Below, in pieces: positions 1 to 6,284 of a DNA stretch of 7,297 bases. The notes below the pieces were generated by a model. The model saw only the letters and a list, made by a program, of their open reading frames with translations, ran no database searches and was not told the origin of the DNA. Origin of the DNA: Ruminococcus sp. (GTDB lineage Bacteria > Bacillota > Clostridia > Oscillospirales > Ruminococcaceae). Each line of letters opens with the position of its first letter. The first letter of the stretch is position 1. The position numbers and the translations under genes are program-made. The stretch is from the NCBI GenBank assembly GCA_003446315.1, contig DMBA01000385.1, forward strand, positions 4,249 to 11,545. Direction: 5' to 3'.

Positions 1-1130
1 GCATTCTGCACTGCTTCGACGGAAAGCATTTTCTGGAACGAGAAGCTGGATGTGCTGCTCAAAAAGGCATTCATGCAGACCATCGGATGTTTTTTTGCTT
101 CTGCAAGCACATGATTGCAGTCGAGATAATACTCCGAAAGCTGCCGGCAGATGGTGCCGTCTTCGAGCATCAGCTTCACATCCTCGTTATACCGAGCCTG
201 CAAGCCCTGCAAAGCATCGAGCAGACTGCCTGTCTCACAAAGTGCGATCCCGCCGGAAAAATAATCAAAAATCGTTTCCGGCTGCTCATAGATCAGCGGG
301 AAATACAGATCAATATTCAAAAGAGAAACGCCGCTTTCGAGTTTTTCGGCATCTGCCAGCATTTTCTCTTTCAGAGCCGGCGCATGCTTTCCGCGCAGCG
401 ATTTTGAGAGTTTCCGGATGCGTTCGGCAAGGCTTGCGGCATCCGGGAGCGCTTCCACCGCCGGAGCGATCTGCACCTGTTCGATCGGATCGGTTCTGCG
501 CTGTGTTTCCGGCTCAAACCATGCCATACTGTCGATCTCATCGCCCCAGAACTCGATACGCACCGGCAGCGGATTCTGCGAAGAATAGATATCAAAAATG
601 GAGCCGCGCACAGAAAACTGACACGGCGCATCCACTTGTTCTGTCCGGATATATCCAAGTGAGATAAGCTGCTCCGTCAAAGCATGCAGATCATAGCTTT
701 CCCCATGCTGAATGGTCATGGTACGGGCAGTCAGAACGGACTTCGGCAGGGTAAACTGCATCGCCGCTTCCGCAGATGCCGCCAGCACACCGCATTGACC
801 GCTGCACAGTGCAGAAAGCGCGGTAATACGGAGCTGTTCATATTCTCTGGAAATACCGGCAGCATCCAAAAAATTCAGTTCTTTCGCAGGATACGGATAA
901 GCCTGCCGCGCACCTGCCATATAATTGATATCCTCACAGAGCTGTCTTGCCGCAGCTTCATCGGGCACAATCGCCAAAACAGGCGCATCCTGCGACATTG
1001 TCAGCAGGATCTGCGCCCTGTGAATCTGTGAAACGCCGGTCAAAGACACCGGTGTCAATCCTTTTGATAAGGCTTTGCGCAGCTCCTTGACTGCCGGAAG
1101 CTGCGCAGCCGCCTCAATAAAAAATTGCAT
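1..1130 (-). CDS. mfd: Transcription-repair coupling factor Mfd, N-terminal part (cut by window edge)
   Basis: Mfd is the cytoplasmic ATP-dependent translocase that removes stalled RNA polymerase from damaged DNA and recruits UvrA for nucleotide excision repair. The first 376 codons are present of a protein usually about 1,150-1,180 residues long. They cover the UvrB-like N-terminal module (domains D1a, D2, D1b) and the start of the next domain; the RNA-polymerase-interacting and helicase domains lie beyond the left edge. Diagnostic motifs are GYIR (residues 159-162), QFSVRGSIFDIY (171-182), PVRIEFWGDEIDS (189-201) and TQRR (209-212), which match the Mfd/UvrB pattern of an RGGI-D segment followed by PVRIEFFGDEIDS. 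The frame is open throughout. The ATG at 1130 is preceded by GGAGG four bases upstream, so the start is secure. It lies 36 bp after the anchored-protein gene, as the last visible gene of the operon; pth-mfd proximity is a known Firmicute arrangement. Confidence 0.95.
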   Translation of the reverse strand, partial: MQFFIEAAAQLPAVKELRKALSKGLTPVSLTGVSQIHRAQILLTMSQDAPVLAIVPDEAAARQLCEDINYMAGARQAYPYPAKELNFLDAAGISREYEQLRITALSALCSGQCGVLAASAEAAMQFTLPKSVLTARTMTIQHGESYDLHALTEQLISLGYIRTEQVDAPCQFSVRGSIFDIYSSQNPLPVRIEFWGDEIDSMAWFEPETQRRTDPIEQVQIAPAVEALPDAASLAERIRKLSKSLRGKHAPALKEKMLADAEKLESGVSLLNIDLYFPLIYEQPETIFDYFSGGIALCETGSLLDALQGLQARYNEDVKLMLEDGTICRQLSEYYLDCNHVLAEAKKHPMVCMNAFLSSTSSFSFQKMLSVEAVQN

Positions 1131-1166
1131 AGTTCCTCCGAACCCTATTTCTGTTTATGTGCTTGC

Positions 1167-2015
1167 TCATTTCAGGATCCGGCTGATGGTTTCAGCCGAT
1201 TCCGTTGCATACTGTTCGATGTCCCATTTGCTCTGCCCGACCGCCGGAAATATAATAGAAGTATGCGAACCGCGTGTCCGGCTGTCATCAATCAGGGAAA
1301 GCGGGATCGCGCTCAGTCCTTCCACATGGATATACGCCTCATATTTCGATGCATCTTTCGCATCGCCGCTGATATACTTTCCGACTTCATTCAAAGCAAA
1401 GCCGCTTTTTTGATATATCTTGCGCAAAACGACCGGATCGCCGTTTGGGTTATATTGCTCATTCACCAAATAATACGCATTATTTGTCGTACTGCGCATC
1501 AGCACGGTCTGCTCAGAGTCTTCCGGCAGATACATGACAGGGAGCCGGTCACTGAGCACCTTCACCTTGCCCTCTGAATATCCGTAAAGCGCCGTAAAGA
1601 TCGTATCATTCTGATGGTCGACCGCCGCACAGTACATCTCATGGATGCCGTCCGAATCCAGATCGACAAGCCGCGCATAGATACCGTCCAGAAAATACAT
1701 TTCCGGATTATAAACCGTTCCGATGATGCCGATTGCATCGCCGTTTTTTGCGATTCTTGGTTCGCCGTATTCAGCGAGCAATTCCTGCATCAGATCGGAA
1801 TAGTATGTAACATCGCGCAAAATCGGTGCAGTTGTGACTTCCGGTGTCAGTGACTTGGATTCTGCGGGATGATTGACCGGTTCCGCAAGTGCCCGTTCTC
1901 TGTTGAGCTGCTTATCCAGCAAAATGAGCAGCACATAGACCAGCAGCATTGCAACAGAGACAATCAACAGCAGCGGCAGCACAATGCCGATCGACCGCTT
2001 TTTCTTTCTGTTCAT
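1167..2015 (-). CDS. Membrane-anchored extracytoplasmic protein of unknown function with a DxDxDG loop
   Basis: A 282-residue protein whose family I do not recognise. The N-terminus is basic (MNRKKKR) and followed by one strongly hydrophobic segment at about residues 9-33, so it should be a single-span protein with residues 35-282 outside the cell. A polar, Pro/Thr-containing stretch (about 45-65) leads into a globular domain. The segment D118-L-D-S-D-G-I-H-E126 has the Asp-x-Asp-x-Asp-Gly-x-x-Glu pattern of calcium-binding loops in EF-hand, dockerin and FG-GAP/VCBS-type repeats; it occurs once, so a beta-propeller is not demonstrated. No catalytic motif is visible. The start is supported by GGAGG six bases upstream of the ATG at 2015. 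It sits 26 bp after the LRR lipoprotein gene and 36 bp before mfd, so it is very probably co-transcribed with both. The calcium role is inferred from the motif alone. Confidence 0.8.
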   Translation of the reverse strand: MNRKKKRSIGIVLPLLLIVSVAMLLVYVLLILLDKQLNRERALAEPVNHPAESKSLTPEVTTAPILRDVTYYSDLMQELLAEYGEPRIAKNGDAIGIIGTVYNPEMYFLDGIYARLVDLDSDGIHEMYCAAVDHQNDTIFTALYGYSEGKVKVLSDRLPVMYLPEDSEQTVLMRSTTNNAYYLVNEQYNPNGDPVVLRKIYQKSGFALNEVGKYISGDAKDASKYEAYIHVEGLSAIPLSLIDDSRTRGSHTSIIFPAVGQSKWDIEQYATESAETISRILK

Positions 2016-2036
2016 TTCTATCCTCCGCCCCGCTTC

Positions 2037-2052
2037 CGGATTCAGGAATCCG
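2037..2052. repeat. 7-bp dyad over the stop codon of the LRR lipoprotein gene
   Basis: CGGATTC and GAATCCG form a perfect 7-bp inverted repeat separated by only two bases, centred on the TGA stop of the LRR lipoprotein gene (complement of 2042-2044). A two-base loop cannot close fully, so a real RNA hairpin would have about 5-6 pairs. No T-tract follows, so it is not an intrinsic terminator. It could be a minor mRNA structure between the two genes or chance. Confidence 0.35.
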
Positions 2053-3184
2053 CTGCGGCAGTTGTTTCCGTTTCTTCCTTGGCAGCTTCCGTTGTTTCAG
2101 CAGTTGTCTTTTGCGTTTCCGGTTCCGGATCGGGAGCCTGATATTCCGCAATATCCGCAAATTGGAATTTGTATTTTTTTGCGAATTGTTCGGCAGAAGA
2201 ACCGGCTTTTCCGTAAACGGTTCCGTGATAAAAATCCTGATCGCCGTCATCCGGCTTATTGCTCAGGGTCGTCACATCATCGCAGATCTCACATTCCGGA
2301 TTCAAAAACACGACCGATCGCAGTGCCGGGCAATTGCAGAACGCATATGCACCGACTGTTTTCACACTTTCCGGCAGAACGATCGCTTTCACATTCGGGC
2401 AGCTATAAAACGCATAATCCCCGATGGAAACAACATAATCCGGCACGATCATTTCGCCTTCGCAGCGCCGCCCGACATCATAGAGTCTGCCGTTAAAAAT
2501 GACAAAATCACGATGGTAAAGCAAATTATCATACCACGGAGTCAGGGAGAATGCACTGTCTCCGATCGTATCAATTCCGGAAGGAACAGAGAGTTCCCGC
2601 AGTCCGGAGCACATTGCAAAAGCGCGGTCACCGATCTGCGTCACTGTTTCCGCGATCTGCACGGATTTCAGATTTTTACAGCCATAGAAGCCATAATTGC
2701 CGATGCGCAGATATCCTTCCGGCACGACCACTTTTTCGAGCGTATAGCAGCCGTAAAACGCGCCGTTTTTATCAATGTCAAAGATACTTTCGCCGCACTG
2801 CACATCCGCAACCGCCGTGACCGGCAGTCCTTCGAGTTCCGCCGGCAATTCTAAGATCTCAGCAGAAAAATCATCCGAATGTCCTGTGATCTCCGCATGC
2901 TTCTCATAGAGCGCATACCGGATGCCGTCCGCTGTTTCGCCGGTTTTGACCTGCTTGGTATCTTCCGCATAAGGATTTTTTGCAGGTTCTTTCACGGTTT
3001 GCGTCATATAAACGCCGTCTGCATACTTCGGCTCACCGAATTCGCCTTCCGCAACCGGTTCAATTCCTTCCCAGATACCGCCGGAGCTTTCCGAACCGCT
3101 GATTGTCTCAAAACACCCGGTCAGGGATGCGCACAGCAGAGTGCATGCTGCGATTCCCGCCGCAGCCCGTCCGAACCCGATCAT
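2042..3184 (-). CDS. BspA-type leucine-rich-repeat lipoprotein
   Basis: A 380-residue predicted surface lipoprotein. The N-terminal signal peptide ends in a lipobox, L21-T-G-C24, so Cys24 should be lipidated and the rest anchored outside the membrane. From about residue 105 to 300 there are LRR_5 (BspA/TpLRR) repeats of the form I-G-x-x-A-F-x-x-C-x-x-L-x-x-V-x-x-P; clear examples are around 161-176, 184-199, 207-212, 254-270 and 277-293. Many carry the conserved Cys. Such repeats usually mediate binding to proteins or host and substrate surfaces; the ligand here is unknown. The last 35 residues are a Thr/Glu-rich low-complexity tail with no sorting signal or second domain. The ATG overlaps the pth stop (ATGA) and has AGGAGG four bases upstream, so the start is firm and translation is probably coupled to pth. 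Confidence 0.9.
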   Translation of the reverse strand: MIGFGRAAAGIAACTLLCASLTGCFETISGSESSGGIWEGIEPVAEGEFGEPKYADGVYMTQTVKEPAKNPYAEDTKQVKTGETADGIRYALYEKHAEITGHSDDFSAEILELPAELEGLPVTAVADVQCGESIFDIDKNGAFYGCYTLEKVVVPEGYLRIGNYGFYGCKNLKSVQIAETVTQIGDRAFAMCSGLRELSVPSGIDTIGDSAFSLTPWYDNLLYHRDFVIFNGRLYDVGRRCEGEMIVPDYVVSIGDYAFYSCPNVKAIVLPESVKTVGAYAFCNCPALRSVVFLNPECEICDDVTTLSNKPDDGDQDFYHGTVYGKAGSSAEQFAKKYKFQFADIAEYQAPDPEPETQKTTAETTEAAKEETETTAAADS

Positions 3185-3852
3185 GCGTCCTCCTGTTCCG
3201 GCTTCTGCACCTTTTTCTTCTTTTTTCCGGTATTATAGCGGTTCATAGCCAGATCTGTTTTCTCATCCAGCATCAAAGCGATTGCTTCCCCGACGGATTT
3301 TGCAGCATCTGCGAGCAATTGCAGCTCATCCGGTGAGAATGCCGAAAGCACCCACGCAGCCAGATCATAATCCGGATGCGGCTTTTGTCCGATGCCGACC
3401 CGAATGCGCGGAAAGGTATCAGCACCGGAAAGATAAATGATATTTTTCATACCGTTATGACCGCCGTCGCTGCCTTTTTTGCGGATGCGCAATTCGCCGA
3501 CACCCAGATTGATGTCATCATAAACCACGATCACATGCTCCGGCGGGATCTGATAAAACTGCATCGCTTCGGTGACAGCCTGCCCGCTGAGATTCATAAA
3601 CGTATCGGGCTTGAGCAGCAGACAGCGTTTTCCGCTGCATTCCGCCATTGCAGTATTGGATTTGAACTGATGCTTTCCGAATTTCGCGCCGTATTTCTCT
3701 GCAAAAGCGTCAATCATCATGAAGCCTGCATTATGGCGCGTATTATGATATTTTTCACCGATATTGCCAAGCCCCGCAATGATCCATTCCGGCGGGCCTG
3801 TCACGGCAGTATTCTGTGATTCAATCTGCTTAAAAAGATCAAAAATGCTCAC
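3181..3852 (-). CDS. pth: Peptidyl-tRNA hydrolase
   Basis: Pth (EC 3.1.1.29) cleaves the ester bond of peptidyl-tRNAs that drop off ribosomes, recycling tRNA in the cytoplasm; it is normally essential. With the GTG start chosen here the protein has 223 residues. The core begins at W-I-I-A-G-L-G-N and has the expected active-site residues: Asn30 (GLGN), catalytic His40 (TRHNAGF), Asn87 (TFMNLSG), Asp112 (YDDINL) and Asn133 (GGHNG), equivalent to E. coli N10, H20, N68, D93 and N114. It carries about 22 extra N-terminal residues (MSIFDLFKQIES...) and a Lys-rich C-terminal tail (KKKKK at about 210-214). GLGNPG of most family members reads GLGNIG. The frame stays open upstream to a TTG at 3894 overlapping the previous stop, but that start lacks a good Shine-Dalgarno, whereas the GTG at 3852 has AGGGAG. 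The 3' end overlaps the LRR lipoprotein gene by 4 bp. Confidence 0.95.
   Translation of the reverse strand: MSIFDLFKQIESQNTAVTGPPEWIIAGLGNIGEKYHNTRHNAGFMMIDAFAEKYGAKFGKHQFKSNTAMAECSGKRCLLLKPDTFMNLSGQAVTEAMQFYQIPPEHVIVVYDDINLGVGELRIRKKGSDGGHNGMKNIIYLSGADTFPRIRVGIGQKPHPDYDLAAWVLSAFSPDELQLLADAAKSVGEAIALMLDEKTDLAMNRYNTGKKKKKVQKPEQEDA
3220..3226 (-). other. Possible -1 slippery heptamer A-AAA-AAG in the pth tail
   Basis: On the minus strand the pth codons GGA-AAA-AAG form A-AAA-AAG in the phase used for -1 programmed frameshifting (as in dnaX). The -1 frame after it has no stop and runs directly into the ATG frame of the LRR lipoprotein gene 35-40 bases later. A run of five A follows shortly after. 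I see no convincing stimulatory hairpin. It may simply be a by-product of Lys codons in a tail that overlaps the next gene by the usual ATGA. Confidence 0.25.
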
Positions 3853-3861
3853 TTTGTGATT

Positions 3862-3867
3862 CTCCCT
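3862..3867 (-). promoter_or_regulatory. Ribosome binding site that decides the pth start
   Basis: AGGGAG on the minus strand lies 9 bases upstream of the GTG at 3852. It favours this start over the in-frame TTG at 3894, which overlaps the stop of the C1A gene and has only a weak GGGAA next to it. The GTG start leaves 38 bp between the two genes. Confidence 0.7.
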
Positions 3868-3890
3868 GTTCCTGATTGCAATATTCTGTG

Positions 3891-5177
3891 TCAATTCCCG
3901 AAAACAGCTTTGATGCAGGCATTATTCGGTGCAAAATCGAGTCCCAGCGCCTGTTGGGTTTCCGTTTTTGAGAGATCGAGCCAATCGCTGCCGACCTGCA
4001 CAAACGACTGTCCTTCTTCCGAACCGACACGGTATTCCACGACTTCGTCTTCCCACTTGCCGCCTTCCACAGGTGCTTCGCCGTCAAACCGGACGATCAC
4101 CGTGCAGTCCGTCACAGGCTGCGGCGTATCCAGCGTTATGGTATGATAGCCTTTATACGGAATATCGACATTCTGTGCACAAAGCAGCGTGCCGAATTCA
4201 CCTTCCCGGATCTCAACCGTCAGATGCTGCCCGTGTGCAGAAGTATAAGTGCCGATCCCGGTGATGGTGCCGGCATGATGAAACACATTTGCAACGGCTG
4301 TTTCATTGCCGGTCTGTATGGTTTTCTTTTTGCCGCAGTCATAGCTTGCGATGGTGCCGTGCATACCGGAAAGCGTAAAGCTATAGCGTTCCGGCAGCGC
4401 CGTTTCATAGGAGATCCAGTAATACGGGGAAGATCCCGAACGGCTGTCCTGCACCATCCATGCGCCGTCCTGCGCAGCGGGCGGATCAAAATAATCCTTC
4501 GGGAAGTGATCGTCCCAGCCGACCAGAAGCGCAGCATGGTCATAATCTTCTTCCGCGGCATCCGGCACATTGAGGGTCAGATAATCCCCGAACCGTTGTT
4601 TTTGCAGATCTCTGTCCGGCACATGCACATACAAAGCGCCGCGTTTCCGGATCTCGTCCTGCAATGATGCAACCGGAATATCGTCATAATCATTTGCATC
4701 TGTCAGGATCCAACCGTTATAGCCGTTTGACATCGACTGGATCAAAAACCATGCACTTCCGCCGGTTTCCAGCGCCGAATTCTCATTTTTGAGAAAATAG
4801 CCTTCCGATTTGAACCGCCGGTAGACAGAATCCATCAGCATATAGGGATCAACGGTGATGGATTTTCCGGTGGTGCGGAGATGCTCGGATTCCATCGCCG
4901 AAGCAGCCGAATTCACCCAACAGGTATTGCCTTCCTGCACTCTGACGGTCGGGGCGATCCCGGCATCAATCAGGGAATACCAGCCATCTTCACCGTGCAC
5001 ATAGCCAAAAGGTGCCGGCGGCTCGGTCACAGCGATCGTTGTTTCGGTTACCGGAACCGTTGTCTCAGCAGCAGAGGAATCCTCTGTCAAGCCGGGCTTG
5101 AGATAATTTGCCGCAAAAATTGCAGCACCTGCTGCCAAAAGGCAGACAAATACAGAAATACCGATTCCTTTTTTCAT
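3891..5177 (-). CDS. Membrane-attached papain-like (C1A) cysteine peptidase-family protein
   Basis: A 428-residue extracytoplasmic protein. Residues 1-26 are a basic start plus hydrophobic segment (signal peptide or anchor), then a Thr/Glu-rich linker (about 31-54). The papain-like domain spans about 67-270: Q81-E-G-N-T-C86-W gives the oxyanion Gln and nucleophile Cys86, and Y-D-H214-A-A-L-L-V-G-W the catalytic His. The usual V-K-N-S-W-G block near the third catalytic residue reads V-Q-D244-S-R-S-G ahead of YYWISYE, so Asp replaces Asn. After this comes a beta-rich region (about 270-428) resembling the lectin-like domain that follows C1A domains in other bacterial and archaeal surface proteins; that assignment is from memory of the architecture. 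Activity and substrate are unknown. The ATG overlaps the PHP gene stop (ATGA) and lacks a clear Shine-Dalgarno, so translation likely depends on coupling. pth follows 38 bp later. Confidence 0.85.
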   Translation of the reverse strand: MKKGIGISVFVCLLAAGAAIFAANYLKPGLTEDSSAAETTVPVTETTIAVTEPPAPFGYVHGEDGWYSLIDAGIAPTVRVQEGNTCWVNSAASAMESEHLRTTGKSITVDPYMLMDSVYRRFKSEGYFLKNENSALETGGSAWFLIQSMSNGYNGWILTDANDYDDIPVASLQDEIRKRGALYVHVPDRDLQKQRFGDYLTLNVPDAAEEDYDHAALLVGWDDHFPKDYFDPPAAQDGAWMVQDSRSGSSPYYWISYETALPERYSFTLSGMHGTIASYDCGKKKTIQTGNETAVANVFHHAGTITGIGTYTSAHGQHLTVEIREGEFGTLLCAQNVDIPYKGYHTITLDTPQPVTDCTVIVRFDGEAPVEGGKWEDEVVEYRVGSEEGQSFVQVGSDWLDLSKTETQQALGLDFAPNNACIKAVFGN

Positions 5178-6004
5178 AGCGTTATCTGTTTTGGTACATG
5201 CTTTTCGAACCAGGTCAGCTCCGTAAAGCCGGCAGCACGCGCCATATCCTCCAGCACATTCATTTTATACCCTAAGTATTTGGTATCATGCGCATCTGTT
5301 GAAAGTGTGAGCAGTCTGCCGCCCATATCATGATACCGCCGCAGCAGATCCATCCCCGGATCGGTAAACGGCACATCGTATTTCAAGCCGGAGCCGTTCA
5401 GTTCCAGTGCTTTCTGCTTTGCGGTCAATGTCCGGAAAATCTCGTCGATCAGCGGAAAATGCGGTGTGATATCATACGCTGAACGGTTCGGCAGATACCG
5501 CAGACCGTAGGTCAGATGTGCCAGAACGTCATAGCAGTCAGACTGTGCCGTGCGCAGCACCTCAGCGAAATAGGCATCCACGAGCGCCGGGATATCCTCT
5601 TTGGAATAATCCAGAAAGTAGAAATCGGCTTTCCCCGGCAGCTCATGCACAGAGCCGAGCACCAGATCCGTGCGCGGATCTGCATAGATCAGCGCCGCTT
5701 TCTCAGGATCCTGCGGAATCTGCCCGATCTCCGAGCCGCACAGGATCTTCACCTTTGCAAAATTCTTTGCCGCTTCAACGGTTTCCGCAGCAGATGCTTC
5801 AAAAATCCCTTTTCCGTTATAGGAATACATCTCCGATTCTTCCGCCCCGTAATAAGCAGCGGGATAATACCGGTTGATCTCCACATGATCCGTCACAGCC
5901 ATGAACTGCAATCCAAGCTGTTCTGCGGCTGCCGCACGCGCTGCAACGGTCTGATCGGATGCATCCGGCGAATGATGTGTATGCGTGTGCAGATCCATAA
6001 TCAT
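5174..6004 (-). CDS. PHP-domain histidinol-phosphatase-like metallophosphoesterase
   Basis: A cytoplasmic PHP-superfamily hydrolase of 276 residues, about the length of HisJ/HisK-type histidinol phosphatases (EC 3.1.3.15, last phosphatase step of histidine synthesis). The full set of probable metal ligands is visible: H6-T-H8, T-D-H40, E92 (CGSEIG), H120 (GSVHEL), H163 (AHLTYGLRY), D237 and H239 (STDAHD). ELNGSG (201-206) also fits the HisJ branch. No other his gene is in the window, so another phosphoester substrate is possible; I am confident of the superfamily and fairly confident of the HisJ-like type. The frame is open up to a GTG at 6037, but that codon is only about 5 nt from the predicted transcription start and lacks a Shine-Dalgarno; the ATG at 6004 has AGGAAG 10 bases upstream and begins just before the D-L-H-T-H motif. 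It is the first gene of the minus-strand operon. Confidence 0.9.
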   Translation of the reverse strand: MIMDLHTHTHHSPDASDQTVAARAAAAEQLGLQFMAVTDHVEINRYYPAAYYGAEESEMYSYNGKGIFEASAAETVEAAKNFAKVKILCGSEIGQIPQDPEKAALIYADPRTDLVLGSVHELPGKADFYFLDYSKEDIPALVDAYFAEVLRTAQSDCYDVLAHLTYGLRYLPNRSAYDITPHFPLIDEIFRTLTAKQKALELNGSGLKYDVPFTDPGMDLLRRYHDMGGRLLTLSTDAHDTKYLGYKMNVLEDMARAAGFTELTWFEKHVPKQITL

Positions 6005-6014
6005 CTTGAAACCG

Positions 6015-6020
6015 CTTCCT
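6015..6020 (-). promoter_or_regulatory. Ribosome binding site that decides the PHP gene start
   Basis: AGGAAG on the minus strand, 10 bases upstream of the ATG at 6004. It is enclosed by a GAAAC/GTTTC inverted repeat (6008-6012 and 6025-6029), so in the mRNA it may sit in the loop of a weak 5-bp hairpin. It supports the 6004 ATG over the GTG at 6037 and the ATG at 6031. Confidence 0.6.
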
Positions 6021-6048
6021 TTCCGTTTCATGCTCACATACAGATTTT

Positions 6049-6077
6049 ATTATATCACAACAGCGACGGTTTTGCAA
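6049..6077 (-). promoter_or_regulatory. Sigma-A type promoter for the minus-strand operon
   Basis: On the minus strand TTGCAA (6072-6077) is separated by exactly 17 bp from a consensus TATAAT (6049-6054). The -10 is preceded by TG-A, giving an extended -10 (TGATATAAT). Transcription should begin near 6042, leaving a leader of about 38 nt before the PHP gene ATG. No other comparable promoter was noticed within the operon, so this may drive all six genes. Confidence 0.7.
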
Positions 6078-6231
6078 GAGTCCGGCGGAGAAATATCGCA
6101 TTTTGTTTCTGCGGGATGCCGTTTTTTTATGTCACATTCATGTACCAAAACAAACCAAACGTGCAAGTTATACAAAAATCTCTATAAATATGTCCAGCAA
6201 TCACAAACTTGTCGGAAAATGAAAAAAAGAC

Positions 6232-6260
6232 TTGCTTTTTTGCGGTTTTTGCGGTAAAAT
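6232..6260 (+). promoter_or_regulatory. Sigma-A type promoter for the phosphodiester glycosidase gene
   Basis: TTGCTT (6232-6237) and TAAAAT (6255-6260) are separated by exactly 17 bp, with an A-rich tract immediately upstream. The predicted start is about 6266-6268, giving a leader of about 75 nt. The spacer is almost entirely a tandem 9-bp repeat and the start point coincides with a dyad; both are listed separately. Confidence 0.65.
6237..6254 (+). repeat. Two tandem copies of TTTTTGCGG filling the promoter spacer
   Basis: TTTTTGCGG occurs at 6237-6245 and again at 6246-6254 with no gap, occupying the -35/-10 spacer of the rightward promoter. Gain or loss of one 9-bp unit would destroy the 17-bp spacing. 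With only two units it is a weak candidate for slippage; it could equally be a pair of protein half-sites or chance. Confidence 0.6.
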
Positions 6261-6266
6261 ATAAGG

Positions 6267-6284
6267 TGCACTAAAATAAGTGCA
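6267..6284 (+). promoter_or_regulatory. Perfect 6-bp dyad at the predicted transcription start (operator or 5' hairpin)
   Basis: TGCACT and AGTGCA flank a 6-nt AAAATA loop, starting 6 bp after the -10 element. In RNA it would be a stem-loop at the very 5' end of the transcript, which is known to slow decay of some bacterial mRNAs; in DNA its position suits a repressor site. No poly-U follows, so it is not a terminator. The half-site CACTA/AAGTG partly resembles an NrdR box, but the centre does not match well and no nrd gene is present. Confidence 0.5.

Noticed and set aside
230..290. Apparent frameshift in mfd
   Set aside because: A first reading seemed to hit a stop, but recounting the T-run (complement of the A-run at about 256-261) showed the frame is open.
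371..658. Minus-strand 95-codon frame inside mfd
   Set aside because: It is out of frame within the mfd coding sequence, whose own frame is continuous from 1130 to the left edge.
1949..2854. Plus-strand open frame of 301 codons opposite the LRR lipoprotein gene
   Set aside because: Rich in Arg, His, Ser and Phe with no motif; it is the complement of a gene with a lipobox and LRR repeats, and has no ribosome binding site.
4143..4667. Plus-strand open frame of 174 codons inside the C1A gene
   Set aside because: Shadow of the papain-like gene; no family resemblance.
5516..6187. Plus-strand open frame of 223 codons across the PHP gene and the intergenic region
   Set aside because: It is mostly antisense to intact PHP motifs; no start signal or recognisable protein.
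6100..6215. Possible small ORF or RNA gene in the intergenic region
   Set aside because: No start codon with a Shine-Dalgarno, no tRNA-like or stable folded element was seen.
6223..6241. AAAAAAG/CTTTTTT inverted repeat followed by T, as a possible terminator
   Set aside because: The stem has only one G-C pair and lies over the -35 of a good promoter; more likely an A-tract UP element and spacer T-run.
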